A stretch of 64,000 nucleotides of DNA from Anaeramoeba flamelloides (Eukaryota > Metamonada > Anaeramoebidae), in contig JANTQA010000008.1 in the NCBI GenBank assembly GCA_027625915.1, positions 8,230,501 through 8,294,500 of the forward strand, given 5' to 3'. This document shows positions 10,914 to 24,500 of the stretch, piece after piece; position 1 is the stretch's first letter; each line of letters starts with the position of its first letter. Made by a program: the position numbers and the translations under genes. The notes beneath the pieces are model-generated. The model was not told the origin of the DNA. It made no database searches and saw nothing but the letters and a program-made list of their open reading frames with translations.

Positions 10914-12599
10914 ATGGAGATAAACAACGAGATTATTTCAAGGTTCGAAGAAAAAATGAAGAAAGAAGAAAAATTTTAAAAAGTAATTAGTTTTTTCGCA
11001 TTTTGGTTCTTGTCTTTTTCGATTAGACTGTTTGTCAAATTGCTATTTACAAAATCATTTTTCAAATTCTTTTTGTAAAAAGTTTGTCTTTTTTGAAGTT
11101 TAATAATAAAACGAAGATGAAATATTTGGTTTCCTTTTTATCATTTCACTTTAGATTACTTTTGTTTTACTTTCTTTTTCAGAGTTTTTGCGACACTCAA
11201 ATTTAGTTTTTATAAATATTTCAAGAGTAACTGTAAGATCTAGACCAATTGAAATCCAAAAACCCCCTAAAGTAAATCAAAAACTTTTAAAAATAATCAA
11301 GTAAATTTTATAAGAAATCCAAATTTTACCATCTTGAAATTGAAAAACCAAGTAAAAGTCTGATTACTATAATAACCAAACTTACTTTTAAAATTTATTT
11401 TCCAAAGAAAGGTATTATTATTTTTAAAAGTTTGATCAATTTTTTCGCATTTTTGAAAACTTTACAATTCTACTTATTTTGGAATTATTTACAAAAAAAA
11501 TATATTATTTGAAAAAAAAAGAAAATGAAATAGAACTCGACCAAAATACACTTCAAAAATAAAAACCACGAAATTTTGGAATTACTCATTATAAAAAATC
11601 TACTTAATTCGAAAAAATTACACAAATTAATTTAAACTTGAAAAAAAAATAATTTTTTGATTCAAAGAACAGTTCAAATCAATTTTTTCTTTTTATTGAA
11701 TAAAAAAAATCTGAGAAATTGAAAAACAAACCAAACAATCAAATTAAAAATTCTCCTGAAATACTTTTTTAAGAACTACGTTTTTAGGTGAAAACAGTGA
11801 AATAATCGAGAAAATCACCCTTGAATAAGTTATGTAATCCAAGTAATATTTGTCCAAGGAGAATTTCTTTTAGAAAAAATGTGAAATTTTCACAATTTCA
11901 AGAATTTTCACAATTTTTACCTTGTTAGATCATGCTAAATTTTGATTTTAATATTTTAGAATTCCCATTTCAACTTTCCGAACTCACACTATTTTCTAGA
12001 GCTGTTCTACATATTTTTTAAATGTATTTTTACAAGTTTGAAATGTTCCAAAATTTGAAATGCACTTGAAAATCCCCAAAAGCCATTTTTTGGAATTATT
12101 TTTTTTGTTATTTTCAATTTTCCTTTTCATTGAATAACAAAGAAAAATAGTCTTCGTGAAAAGGTAAAGATGACAAAAAATGTTCAGAGAAAGGCAAACG
12201 GTGTACAAAAAATGATCTAAAAGTGTTTTTTTTCCTAATGACTCACTTTTATTTAAGTGAGTTGCTTGAATTTGTATGTTCTTTTATTATTTAAACTTTA
12301 ATACTCTTATTCAGAAAAGAGTAATAGAGTTTTATTTTTAAATCATAAAATAACTCCTCACTAAAAATACACCATTGTTAGAGAGGAGTAAAGAAAGCAA
12401 TTCTGAAGTTTTTTTCCGTGTCGAGTCATCACGAAAAAATCCAAAACACGGAGTACGTGTTCATTTTAGTATTTTAAGGCGTCTACGTCATCGTAAAGTG
12501 GTTGAAAAAGAATTTCAACTGATTTAAATTCATTTTTTTTTAATCATATTTCACTTTAAGTGTTTATGAGCGTGTCACGAAAAAGAATTCAAATTTCTA
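10914..12599. other. Intergenic region upstream of the RasGEF gene
   Basis: AT-rich with no supported gene. About 11640-11790 is shared in direct orientation with 26800-26930 (AAATCAATTTTTTCTTTTTA and AAAATTCTCC followed by GAAATACTTTTTTA), which marks a dispersed repeat. The segment just right of 10913 must hold the RasGEF promoter, but no motif is clear. Confidence 0.5.
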
Positions 12600-14470
12600 A
12601 ACCAAACACATCCATTTCAGTTCGTCAGAAATTGAAAGTGAGGAGGAAGAATCGAAGAAAGAAGAAGAAACAAAGAGATACTGTTTTAAATAATAAAAAA
12701 CACAATCATTGTTTCAAATTCTGTTGAAAAAGATTGAGACGAAAACAAGAGTAAAATTATTTTGATAATTAATCCCAAAGAACTCAACTAATATTTATTT
12801 TTTTTTTCTTTTTCTTTTCTTTTCTTTTTTTCAATAGGTGAACCTAAGTAACTTGGTTGAGATTCTAAAAGAACCCGATATGAATTGTTTTACTTTTTCT
12901 TGAGTCGAATAAAGAAAAGATAAAAAAAGGGGGGCTTTTATCAGATACTATGTCGGAAATGCGGTGCCACTATTTGTGGTTCGCGATTCAGTATGAAAAG
13001 ACATTTATTGACTAGTAAACACAGAAGAGGTTTTGGACCAAATGGTCAGACCGCATCAGAGCTAATCATCCAGGATAGTGTAGACAGAGTCACACAAACC
13101 TTCCTGCAAGCTTCTGTGCCAATTGATAAATTTCATCGATTGGTCAATCGAGATTCGATTGTTGCGTTTCGATCACTTGGTTCAATTCCTTCAATAAGAA
13201 CTGTGCGAAGGTCAATAGTACGAGTTCTTGAAGAGAAAAAGAGTAACATGAAAAGAGTACTTGTTGGACAGAGGTTTTGTCTAATGATGGACGAAACTAC
13301 TGACATCACTTCACGCAGTTTGTGTGCTGTTGTGGTAACCAACTTGGATTTCCGATTGTGTCTCAAAGTCAAAGAAATGGATAGATGCGATGCCTCTTCA
13401 TTGCAAAAACTCCTGGAAGAAACATTACTTGAATACGAGATTGATTGGCAACAAATTACAAATTTTGTTACTGATGGTGCAAGAGCATGTGTTTCATTAG
13501 GAAGACGATTAAACGAACAATATGCAATACAACACACTTTATGTGCTGCACACTTACTGCATCTCATTTCACAAAAAATTAATGGAGTCTTTTCCAAACA
13601 TCAATGGATTATGTAAATTGGTTCGTGTGTTTTTTAAGAGGGGAATACAAGCAGGCCGTAAGAAGCGATGGAGAAGTCAAAACATAACTGACATATCTCT
13701 TCCTTCAAAAACACGCTGGGGAACTTGGTTAAAATGTGTTTCAGATGTGTTCATGAGACGCAAAAACTTACTTACTTTTATAACCAAGGAGGAAACATCA
13801 GAAACTGCGAATCAAATGATAAAGTGTTTGACGAATGAAGGAAGCATACAAGACCTCCGTTTCATTGAATATTTTTCAAGACTATTTACACCTTTGATAG
13901 ATGGAATTCAAGAACGACAACTCCGAAAAGATACTTTAAATAGATGGCGAAATATCGAAACTTGGTTATTTAAAATGAGTGGGAAAGATTATGCAAAAAT
14001 AATCAATTTATCGGTTAATAGCGGAACGATGGGGGAAAATTATGGATTTTCTCAATAAAATAAGAAGATACAAGCCACGATGGGAAGATGCCAATAGAAT
14101 CATTTATACGCATTTTTTACTTATGCCCTGAACACATTAAACCACTTATTGAAGACGAAAATAAACTATGTGATAAGATGCGTAAATACCTACGTGGAGA
14201 TTTGATTGGTCAGTTCATTGACTTTCAAAATTTTTTTGATGAAAAAAGATGAATCTTGTCATTCGCCTCACCTATACTGGACTGGAAAAAAACAAGTTTT
14301 TTGGAGATTTGTCCAAACATTTTTTGAACTTGTTAGTTATGGAGCCTACTTCATGTGAAGTTGAAAGAGTCTTTTCACATGTCACTTATATTATGAATCC
14401 ACGAAGAAATCGATTAAATACCGAAAATCTTGAAGCAGAAGTGATTTTCAGTTACAATACAATTAATTAA
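12600..14470 (+). mobile_element. Broken hAT-superfamily DNA transposon (transposase pseudogene)
   Basis: The plus strand encodes pieces of a hAT transposase in at least three frames. In order: a zinc finger of BED/C2H2 type at about 12951-13030 (C-x2-C ... H-x5-H, CRKCGATICGSRF); the first acidic block LMMDETTDITSR near 13285; VTDGARACVSLGRRL near 13470; CAAHLLHLISQKI near 13545; SLPSKTRWGTWLKCV near 13700; and the C-terminal dimerisation signature MEPTSCEVERVFSHV with NPRRNRLNTENLEAE at 14340-14450. Order and motifs are those of hAT elements. Frame changes fall near 13590 and again between 14050 and 14320, so it cannot make an intact transposase. A possible N-terminal acidic exon (SSEIESEEEESKKEEE) lies at about 12624. 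The ORFs are visibly less AT-rich than their surroundings, consistent with recent arrival. Terminal inverted repeats and the 8-bp target duplication were not found. Confidence 0.88.
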
Positions 14471-17221
14471 AATTTCTTTTTTCAATTTTTTTTTCATAAT
14501 CTTTACTCATTTCTTTCTTAAAATAAATTCATCAAGAAAAATAGAAAATTTCAATAAAGCACCTTTTCTGCACTTTTTTTTCGTTTTTCTTTTTTTTTAG
14601 TAACTTTCCGTGTTAATTTTTCATTTTACACCTTTTGCCTGTCTCTGAAAATGTTTTTTTTTTTTTTTTGTCCAATTTCTTCTATGTGAAAATTTTTTTT
14701 GAGAAGTGAAAGTGAAATAACACAACTACTCAAACCCCCCAAGGGTGGGAACGTAGTCCTTAAATGGATCTTTACTACAAACAGAGTAACTGGAAAAATT
14801 GAAGTTAAATGTTGAATATTTGTTACATTGGAGGTAAAACATGGTTTAAATTCCCTCCACAAGACAAACTAGATTGTCCAACTTTTCTTTGAATCTATTT
14901 CCTCTTTTATTCCCTGTGTTAAGAAATATCACCAAAAGAGCAAATATAAAATCCCTCATGCACCTGGCGTTCTTAATAATTTCTACTCTTGACCATCCCT
15001 CTAAAATTGACTTCTCTTGAAGTAATAAAAAAAAAATGTTATATTTTCTGAACTTTGTATTTGTATTTTATTTCTACTTTCGGAATTTTTTAGAAAAGTT
15101 TCTTTTCTCTTTTTTAAAAGAAAAAAGTTCCTGAAAAATTTTGATTTTTTGAAAATGAAATTGCTTTGTTTCGAAACAAAAAAAAAAACTATGTTTGGAT
15201 TTATACATTGTTTTACAACAAAGAAATTTATTTTTCCCAATTTCTAAGCTTATTCAAAAAAATAATTGAATTAATGTTTTGTCTTGGAACCCATTTGAAA
15301 TTGAGAGAATCAATAATATCAAAATTATGGAATTAAAGGTCTTCGAAAAAAAAAATCAGTCAAAAGCTTGTAAAATAACTTTAAATATCATTTTTAAATT
15401 TAATTTTAAAATATTTCTATTTTGCTCAAATAGAGTTGGAAATTATATCCCAAAATTTAAAAAATTTACCAGATAACCTAAATGATTTTCCAAAATATCT
15501 CGCCAAGATTGACTCTATTTTCTTGAAATCTAATCTCCTGCTTATCCATATTTATCTAAAATTAATAAATAAATATTCACAAATAAAAAGCTTATCAAAA
15601 TAAAAATAAATGGATTTTATTATTAGTGTATATTTTTTAATTCATTTGAAATTAGGGAACCAATTGAGTTCATATTATTAAAAACTCAAATCAAGATGAT
15701 TATTATTATTCAAAAATTAATTCCTGAAATTTTTTCTTATATAGTAATTTAAAAATTTTTTCCAGGAGATAATTTTAATAAAGCGATAACAAAAAGTTTA
15801 AAGTAGTTTTACTCAAACTTTTTGTTTTAAAATAAACAGTTTGAAGAAAATTTTTGAAAATTATGTTTTTAACATTTTTTAAAGCAATTATATTTAACTA
15901 AGTTTATTCAATAAAAATAAAAATAATATTTTCTTTTGATTTATTTCCCTTTTACTTTATTTTTAATTACTTTTTTTTCTCAAAAAAAAGTATATTTTTA
16001 TCTTTTGCTTAAAAAAATGAGAAGAAAAAAAAAAAAATAATGACGTGGTTAAAAGTTGTTAACCATAATATTTACGAATAAAACTGTTGTGACAATTTAA
16101 CTTCTTTTATTGAATTACATTTTCATAGTATTATCTTCTGGCGAGTACTCTTTTAATTACGTATTGGTGTTAATATCTTTTAAGTAGGATGTTATTAAAC
16201 AGGTGTGAATTCTGGTAGCGATTTCGGAATTTTATATATAATCAACATAAAAGTTGACAATCAATAACCCATACAATACATTGTTACTACAACATAACTT
16301 TTTAAAATTTATTCAATTTTTTGTTTATTTTTATTTCATTATTTCTCTTTTATTTCCTCTTTTTCTTTCCTTTTTTCTTATATTTATTCAAAAATTTTAT
16401 TTTTTCTTTTCATTATTTTTTTAAAACTATCCCATAGGTGTTATTTTTGCCAATTTTAACGATAGGAAAAAATCTTGATTATTTTTTTAGTGTTTTGGGA
16501 AATACCGTGGAGTACCCATCTTTTCCAGAATTCAAACGAATAGAGAAAAATCAAAGATTTTACCCAATTCTTTTTAATTCTGGAAAAGCTAACAACGTTT
16601 TTTTCCTTTTAGAAATAATAAAGAAAATTTCAAAAATTTTTAGTTTATTTTTAAAAAGTTAAAAAAAATCTAACGTGAAGTGCTGTAGAGTGCATATTTG
16701 TGTTTAAATTTTAAAATAAAAGGAAAATTTAATAAATTTTCTTTTCATTATTCAAATTAATATAAAAACTAAAGGAAAACAGAGGGTAATTTTGTTGATT
16801 ATCTTCACCTTTTTATCAATAATAAAAAATGAATTAAAATTATTGATTTTTTTTAAATTAAAAAAAAATGATATTTAGTAGAGAGTTTTAAAATACTAAT
16901 TGTTACAGTTTTATATTTCTAAAACAATTTTAAAATTTTCTCTTCATTTATTGATTTTGATTTTATAACAGATTTATCTTAATGAATAATAATAAATAAA
17001 TAAAAATTAAAAAAATCTTAATAAAAGGTAAACTTTATTCTATTAAATATTTTTTTCTTTTATTTTTCAAAAACAATATGATATTCTGTTATATAATATA
17101 AAGAAATACAGAGAAAATTAGGAATATATTAAATATTCCATAATTTAATTTTAAGAATAAATTTGATTCGACTAATCAATATTTAGTAAAAAAAATCAAA
17201 TTTCTTGAATTTCTTTTTTCT

Positions 17222-17266
<45 letters not shown>

Positions 17267-17343
17267 AATATACCACAATATAAGTTTATGTATATATATA
17301 TATATATATATATAATTATAATTTAGGATATTATGAATCACAA
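14471..17343. other. Intergenic region with a palindromic repeat unit
   Basis: No gene is supported. At 16521-16586 the sequence begins TTTTCCAGAATTCAAACGAA and ends AATTCTTTTTAATTCTGGAAAA-like, giving an imperfect palindrome. The same unit recurs near 52282-52349 and, more degenerate, at 4390, 52510 and 52675. The flanks repeat GTGAAGTGCTGTAGAGTGCA-like text also echoed near 52470. The end nearest 17343 is the 3' flank of the G alpha gene. Confidence 0.5.
17290..17315. repeat. AT dinucleotide microsatellite downstream of G alpha
   Basis: An uninterrupted TA run about 30 nt beyond the G alpha stop codon, so probably within its 3' UTR. A long pyrimidine run (17210-17265, plus strand) follows. 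Confidence 0.9.
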
Positions 17344-20300
17344 TTATAGAAAGCCATCTTCTTTCAGAATATATTCCATTGCAGTGATCTTTACTGCATC
17401 AATTACTCTTTCGATCTGTTTTTCAATAATTAAAATGAATAAAATTAAATAATTTTACAAAAGACAAAAACAAATAAATTTTCAAAAAATAAGCAAGTTA
17501 AAAAAAAAAAAAGAATTAAATAATAATTTTAAAAACATTACATTTTTGGTATTAGTGGCACATGTGAAATGAGTAAAAATATTTCTTTTCATATTTTCAG
17601 CTTTGTCAATGAATTTTTGTCTGATAAATTCCTTTCCGTTTTCAAAATCCAAACCACCATTATAATCAGGAAAGCATTGATTGATATCTGATTTTTTGAT
17701 TTTTTCTTCAAATAAATCAATTTTATTAAAAAAGATTATACAATTTTTTTTTTCAAAATAAATGTCATTAGAAATTCTTGTGAATAATTCCAAGCTTTCA
17801 GCCAATCTATTTACATTTAAATTTTCAAATAATTTCTGATCATATTCACTTAAAGCAACAATCTTTTTTTTTTTTTTTGTAAATATAAAGAAAAATTAAT
17901 GTTAATGTTAATCATTATTATTAAAGATAATAATAATAATAATAAAGAAAAGTTGAGTTAATGTTAATTAATTTTTAAAAAAAAAATCAAACAAATTGAA
18001 TTTTCAATTTTATTCATTCGTAAGGTATTTAATCATTCATTGATGAATAATATTAACAAATGGATTTTGAGAATTATTTGAACATAGAAAACTTAAATGA
18101 TTTACCTTCAATAACAAAATACTTTAATTATATCTTTCAATAAATAGGTTACTAATCTATAATATAATTTTGTTAAAACTAAACAAATCTTTTTTTTTTT
18201 TTTTTTTGAGTTTTTATGATAGATTTGTAAAATCGGTTTCAGTTTCAAAAGTTAACTTTTTCTTTAAGGATCTAATCTCTATTAAATTTTTTTCCCTAAA
18301 TTTAATAGAGATTGAGAAAATTTTTTGCCAATTATCTTGATTTGAAAACCCCTGTTTATTTTCAATATTAAACATATTTCTAGATAAGTAATCCTTTTTT
18401 TGAAATTGGTCAAAAAAAAAAAAATAATAGAGACTAGTCCCTTAATACAACGTATACATTATGGATAATATCGAATTATCTTTACCCAGTATTTTTATTT
18501 GAGAATAGATCAAGGAGAGAAAAATTGTCTAAAAAATTCTCAAAAAACAGAATTTTTTTTTTTGTTTATTTCTTAATGATTGTTTTTATTCATATTTTTT
18601 CTCGAAATTTATCCATTTTAATTTAACTTTTTGGAGAATTTTAGTTTGTTTGGAAAAAAATATAAAATGTGAAAAGGAAAATATTTTTCAATTTTATAAG
18701 AAAGCAAAATGGTAAAAAGAAAAATTTGGAAAAATGAATAATTTTACTTTAAAAAATGTAGGAAACTCAATAAATAATAAACTCCATTTCACTCAAAGTT
18801 CCCAGCCAAAAATGAAAAATTTATTTTTTTTTTAAGAATCAACCAAACTACGATTGTTTAGAAATAAGTTAAATAATAAACATCGAATTAGGGTTGAGAT
18901 TCATAAAAGAAATATACCTGAACAAACCTTAAATTTCAAAAAAAATATGTTCAAAAAAATTTTTTTCCCCTTTTATTGGAATGTCTCGTTCAAAATTTCA
19001 CAATTTCTTAAGGAAAATTAAAATTTTTGACAATAAGATTGTTTAATTGTAAATGTATCCATTTTAAAACAAAATACAAAGCCTCACATTTCTTAATGTT
19101 AATTTTTAGTTTCAAACTTTTTTTCCAATTGATTTGTTTTTTTAAAAAAAAAATCAAAAAAAAAAAAAAAAATTTGACTAAACAAAAAAAATTTACTGAT
19201 TTAAAAATTGAAAATTTATTTTGACAATAATAATGAATTAAAATCCACAAATATATTCTATTTATTCAATAAAACTGGACCCCTTTGACTGAAAAAGAGT
19301 TTATATATAATCATCTAAACCTCTCAAAATAATTATAAAAATCAAGTAAAACGGTTTTTACATTGAATTTTCTTTTATAAACTTGTTTTTAGATATTTTT
19401 TAAACTTAAACTTATTTTTTGTAACATCACTCTATCAAATTAAGAAGCCAAACTTTTGAAAAATCAAGTAATTTATTTTTTTCTTAACGGATCTTATTGA
19501 AGAATATTTTGTGAGGCTGTGTAACAATACCGATGATAACATCCGTTTATAATTGAGGGATTTTCATCTTACAATGTGGTTCTTAATGGTTTATCAATTT
19601 TTTGTTATTTAATTTTCTTTCTCATCTTTTATTAAGAACTTGGGTAGTTTAAAGTCGAAAATTAATGTTATCAAATGTAAACTCTTTTTTAGTCAAAGGG
19701 ATTCAGTTTTATTGAATAAATAGAACATATTCTATGAGTTTTAATCAGTATTCTTCACAAAATAAGTTTTCAATTTTTCTAAATCTGATGATTTTTTCTA
19801 GTTTAGTCAAATTTTTTTTTTTATTTTTTTTGCTTTTTTGATTTTTTCTTTTTTTTTTTTTAAAAGTCAATTGGAAAAAAAAAATCCTTTAATACAAATT
19901 AACATTAATAAAATTGAGGTTTTATATTTTCTTTTAAAATGGATACATTTACAATTAAACAATCTTATTGTCAAAAATTTTAATTTTCCTTAAGAAATTG
20001 TGAAATTTTGAACGAGACATTCCAATAAAAGGGGAAAAAAATTTTTTTGAGCATTTTTTTTTTGAAATTTAAGGTTTGTTCAGGTATATTTCTTTTATGA
20101 ATCTCTACCCTAATCCGATGTTTATTATTTCTCTTATTTCTAAACAATCTTAATTTGGTTTATTCGTGAAGAAAAAAGTGAATTTTTATTTTTTTCCATT
20201 TTTCCCCAGGCTGATTCTTCTTTTTATTGGGAAGAAGAGTTACAAAGGAAAAAGATCTAGGGGTTACTTGCTAATACTGTGACAGTGAAACACAAAAGTA

Positions 20301-21533
20301 TGAGTAACTTGAAAATAAAAACAAAAAAGCAAAGCCTAAAAATGACCAATGGTTTAAAGCAAATAAGATCAAAAAAAAAAAGAAATTACAAGAACTTAAA
20401 CAATGATCCTCCCCAAATGAACATTCATGATCAATTATCAAATTATATTAAATCAACCAAAAGTATCGTGGCTGTGATTTTGGAAGACCTTAATTAAAGA
20501 TGGCATTGGTTTTTTTTTTTTTTTGATTTTTTACCAATTGCCTCTGATAAACCTTTTTTTTAAATTTCTTTTTTTTTTTTTTTTTCTTTTTTCCTTTTTC
20601 CATTTCAATTTTATGCTTTTTCTTTTAAAACATAAAAAAAATTTGGGTGTATCTTTCCCTTGAATAATTGTGAAATCTATGATTTTACGCATAAATTACC
20701 TTTGAGGAAATTTAAGTAAAAGGACATCTAGAGTGTAATTTACACTTCTTCCATCAATAAATAAAAAAAGTGAATTTTTCATTATTAGCTGGGGCTTTGA
20801 GTGAAATGGAGTTTATTTCTAGCAAAGGTATTTCTGGGTAGAAAAATAAAGAAAAAAATATATTGGAAAAATTTTTACATAAATTAATAAATCCACATTT
20901 TCAAATTGGTGGATCCATTTTCTCCTTTCAGATCTTTGGCCACCAACATCAATTATTCTTTTGGAAAGAAAAATAATTATAAGAATTGAGAGAAATATTG
21001 AGATACAAGAAATTAAATAAATATAAATCAAATATAATTATTACAAAAAGAAAACAAAAAAATCAATAAGTGTAATAAATTTACTTCCAGATAGTGTTAT
21101 CTTGTTCAAAGGTCAGATGGTTGACACCTGTTGTTGGTATCCTGCAAAATAAAATATCTTGGTCGGTTGGTACATAATCTTTCTCCACAATTTCTTCAAT
21201 TTTATTTAAAAAACTAATCATAAGAGCGATGATTTAAAAGAGTGGGTAGAAAAAAAAAATAGTGTTTTGGTTTTTTATCAATATTTTTATTCAAAAGAAC
21301 TTTAACTTTTAAAGTTAAGAAAAAAAGAGAAAATAGATATATAAAAAAAAAATTAATTTCAGGAATTTAATAATACTTACAATTTTGCTGTATCTGGAAT
21401 TTGAAATTTTGATCTGCTTTCAAAAGCTAATTTTAAAGATTTATCTTGCCATAAAGTTTTCACTAAATCTGCTTTTTCTTCATTATATGCCAGAGAAATG
21501 TTTGTTAATGAAAGAAATTCTTTGGCTATTTCC

Positions 21534-21574
<41 letters not shown>

Positions 21575-24500
21575 AGATGGTCGTTAAATATCATATTGAA
21601 TTTGATTTAAATAAATTTGGGGATGGATGGGGGTAGATAATACTACTTTATGAAAATTAGAATTCAGACTTTCTGAATAATTTCTAAAAATGAAGCAAAA
21701 ATAGACCAATTCAGAAGTTTAAGTCTGATAAAAAAAGATATACACCCAAAAAAGAAATTTGAAATTCTTGGTTTTAATCATATATCAGAAAAATATAAAA
21801 TTTTCAAAAACAGATAATGAAAATATTAATGAATCCTTGAAAAAACTTCAAAAATATTCGAAAATGGAAATTATTTGATTTTTTTCAAACATATCTAGTA
21901 TGATAAAATTGTTGTTTAAACAGTGTACATACTCATTTTTTTGATTTATTTTTATCATGAAAGGAAAAAACATCTTATTTGTTTTAAAATATTGAAAAAA
22001 ATGGTAATTTTCAAAACAAATTGAGTTTTAAAATTATTAAATTTTAGCAAATTGAACATTCAACTTTTTACACTAATTTGTTTAATAGACAAGTCAAATT
22101 AAAACTTTTGAATATTTTAAAACATTTAGATATGATTTTTCCTTTTTTACATTGAGGGCTATGATGATCCATTTTTATTTGATTGGAATTGGTTTTTATT
22201 TTTTTTTTTTTTCAAAAAGCAGTTGGGAAATTATATTCCTTATATTTTGCAATTAACAATAATGTTCCACCAATTAAAAATTTCAGAATTGGAAAAATGT
22301 ATCAGTATCCTTCACGACTAGGCTGAAAGGTTACCAAATTTTCTCAAAACCTTTTGTACAAAACCATTTAAATTGTGAAGTCAGATTAATGGTAATATTA
22401 TTCCACACGACAAGAATATCACAATCCATACAAATAAACTAGATTCCAAAATTTTGGACACAGTTTAAACAGTGGAAAGAACATCATTACTGCACTTTGA
22501 ATTCAATTTGGAAAGAATTTTGATTTTACAAACCATTTCATTTTTTGTCTTTTTTGGTTGTGTTTTCATTTCCTTTTTTGCAGTTACGTAATCTGTTTGG
22601 TTAGATCTGAAATTTTTTTCAATGGTTGATAGAAGGTTAGTGTTGAGTTTGTTAAATTGGAAAATAACATACAATTGGTAGATGGTATCTTATCATTTGA
22701 TCGATCAACAATTGTTTATGAAATTTCAACAAATTTACCAATACATTTTTTGTTCAGCTCGTTTCATTATTTTGGACATACCAATTTTTATTTTTGAGTT
22801 TTATATTTTTTTCTTTTATTTGGATAAAAATGATTACTTATTAAAACATTAATACTGGGTAACTTAAAGATTGTTTTATATTACATTTGGAAAAATACAA
22901 TAAATTGGGTTTTATTTTGCCAATTTTTGATTTTAGGTGTGTACAAATTTTTGGAATGGGGTTTACTTTGAAGACTTTTTCGAACTTTCAGACTGTCAGT
23001 CTGCAAGATTTCAGTCTAAGATATTCTTTCATATTTTTTTAAATATTAAATACTTGGTACAAACTTTTATAAGCCAAAAAAACGGTAAAAAATAATAATT
23101 AACAAAAGATACATTTTCAATTTAATTGAAATTTTTGAAAAGTTATCGAAAAGTAAAATATTTGTTAACTTTCAATAACTGAAACTCTTTTTACGAAAAC
23201 AGAAAAGTTGAAAGTTGTTTAAATTACATGTTTTTAAAAGTTTGACTTGTAAAAACTTTTAAATTGAAAGTTATTGAATTTTGATCTTGTAATTCCTTTC
23301 AAAATTTGGAACAATTTCAAAAAAACAAAAGTGTTGTCAAGTAAAAAAAGTGACTACAATTTTTGTGCTATTCTTGTCATGTTAATTAGGATCAAAAAAT
23401 CATTTTATGTGTATTTTCTTAATGAAAAATTCCAGAAGAAATTTTTAAGTACAGAAAATCTGAAAAACATTATTTCATAAACGTGAGAATGAAAAAGAAA
23501 AATAATCACGAGGATTTTCATGTATAAAAAAGGAAGATCATTTCAAATACTCTCAATAAACAACTCTAAACTTTAAAAGATCGCATTTACTACCTATGGT
23601 TTTTGATTATTGATTTGCCTGAATTGTTCAATTGCCCCAACAAATCAGAATAATTCTTAATAAAGGGGTTGAGGCTTTCTCTTTATTTTTATGTTTTTTT
23701 TTTTCTTTGTGTTGATTCTTTTTATTTTTTCTTGGATCGAAGTTCCCAACAACGCTCTTTCAAGGATAGTATTTACTCTATTTGATATTTTGAACAGAAC
23801 CTCTAGTTACCAAATACCCAAATCATTACATTTATTTTCTGGTGACAATTTTTTTTTGTTTAAATTGTTTCTCTCAAAGCATAATTATTCCTTTCAATAC
23901 AAATTGAATTGAGGATTGGGTAGGTAAGGTTTTGTGGGGTTTTACATCTAAAGATCTAAATGAAAATTAAATTTGGAACAATTAAGTCACATTTTTTCGT
24001 AATAAAAAAAGAAATTTTTTCGTAATAAAAAAAGAATTTTTTTTGTTCATCCGACAAAAATGATTGTTCTTTTTTTGAGAAAATGTAGATTTTGGTGAAT
24101 TTTATTCAATACCAAAGAATTTGCCAAGCTTTTAGCAAATTTTAACCGAACCAGAAAATAACAAAAAATGCTTTCCAAATTTTTTACTCTTTTTCCTAAT
24201 TTTAACTTCTTAGGTGAAAATGACAAACCTTCTTAACTTAACTCACATATCAAAAATAAATAATCGAAATTTCTCAACAATGTCTCAAGGTTTGTCACTT
24301 TCACCAAAGGGAAATTTTCACAAAAAGATTTTTTTCCCCAAACATTCTTTTTCATTTTTGGAAACAATAAACAGACTATCAATTATAGTAAAAATATGTT
24401 CATTTTTTCTTTCTTTGATCTTGCCCAATAAATATTTTGTGAGAATTATCAACATCCAAATCATGAAAAAAACACATTTTACTTTGAATTTCATTTGAAA

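Noticed and set aside
24214-24498. 94-codon plus-strand frame in G alpha intron 1
   Set aside because: No motif, no splice partner, and AT-driven composition typical of chance frames.
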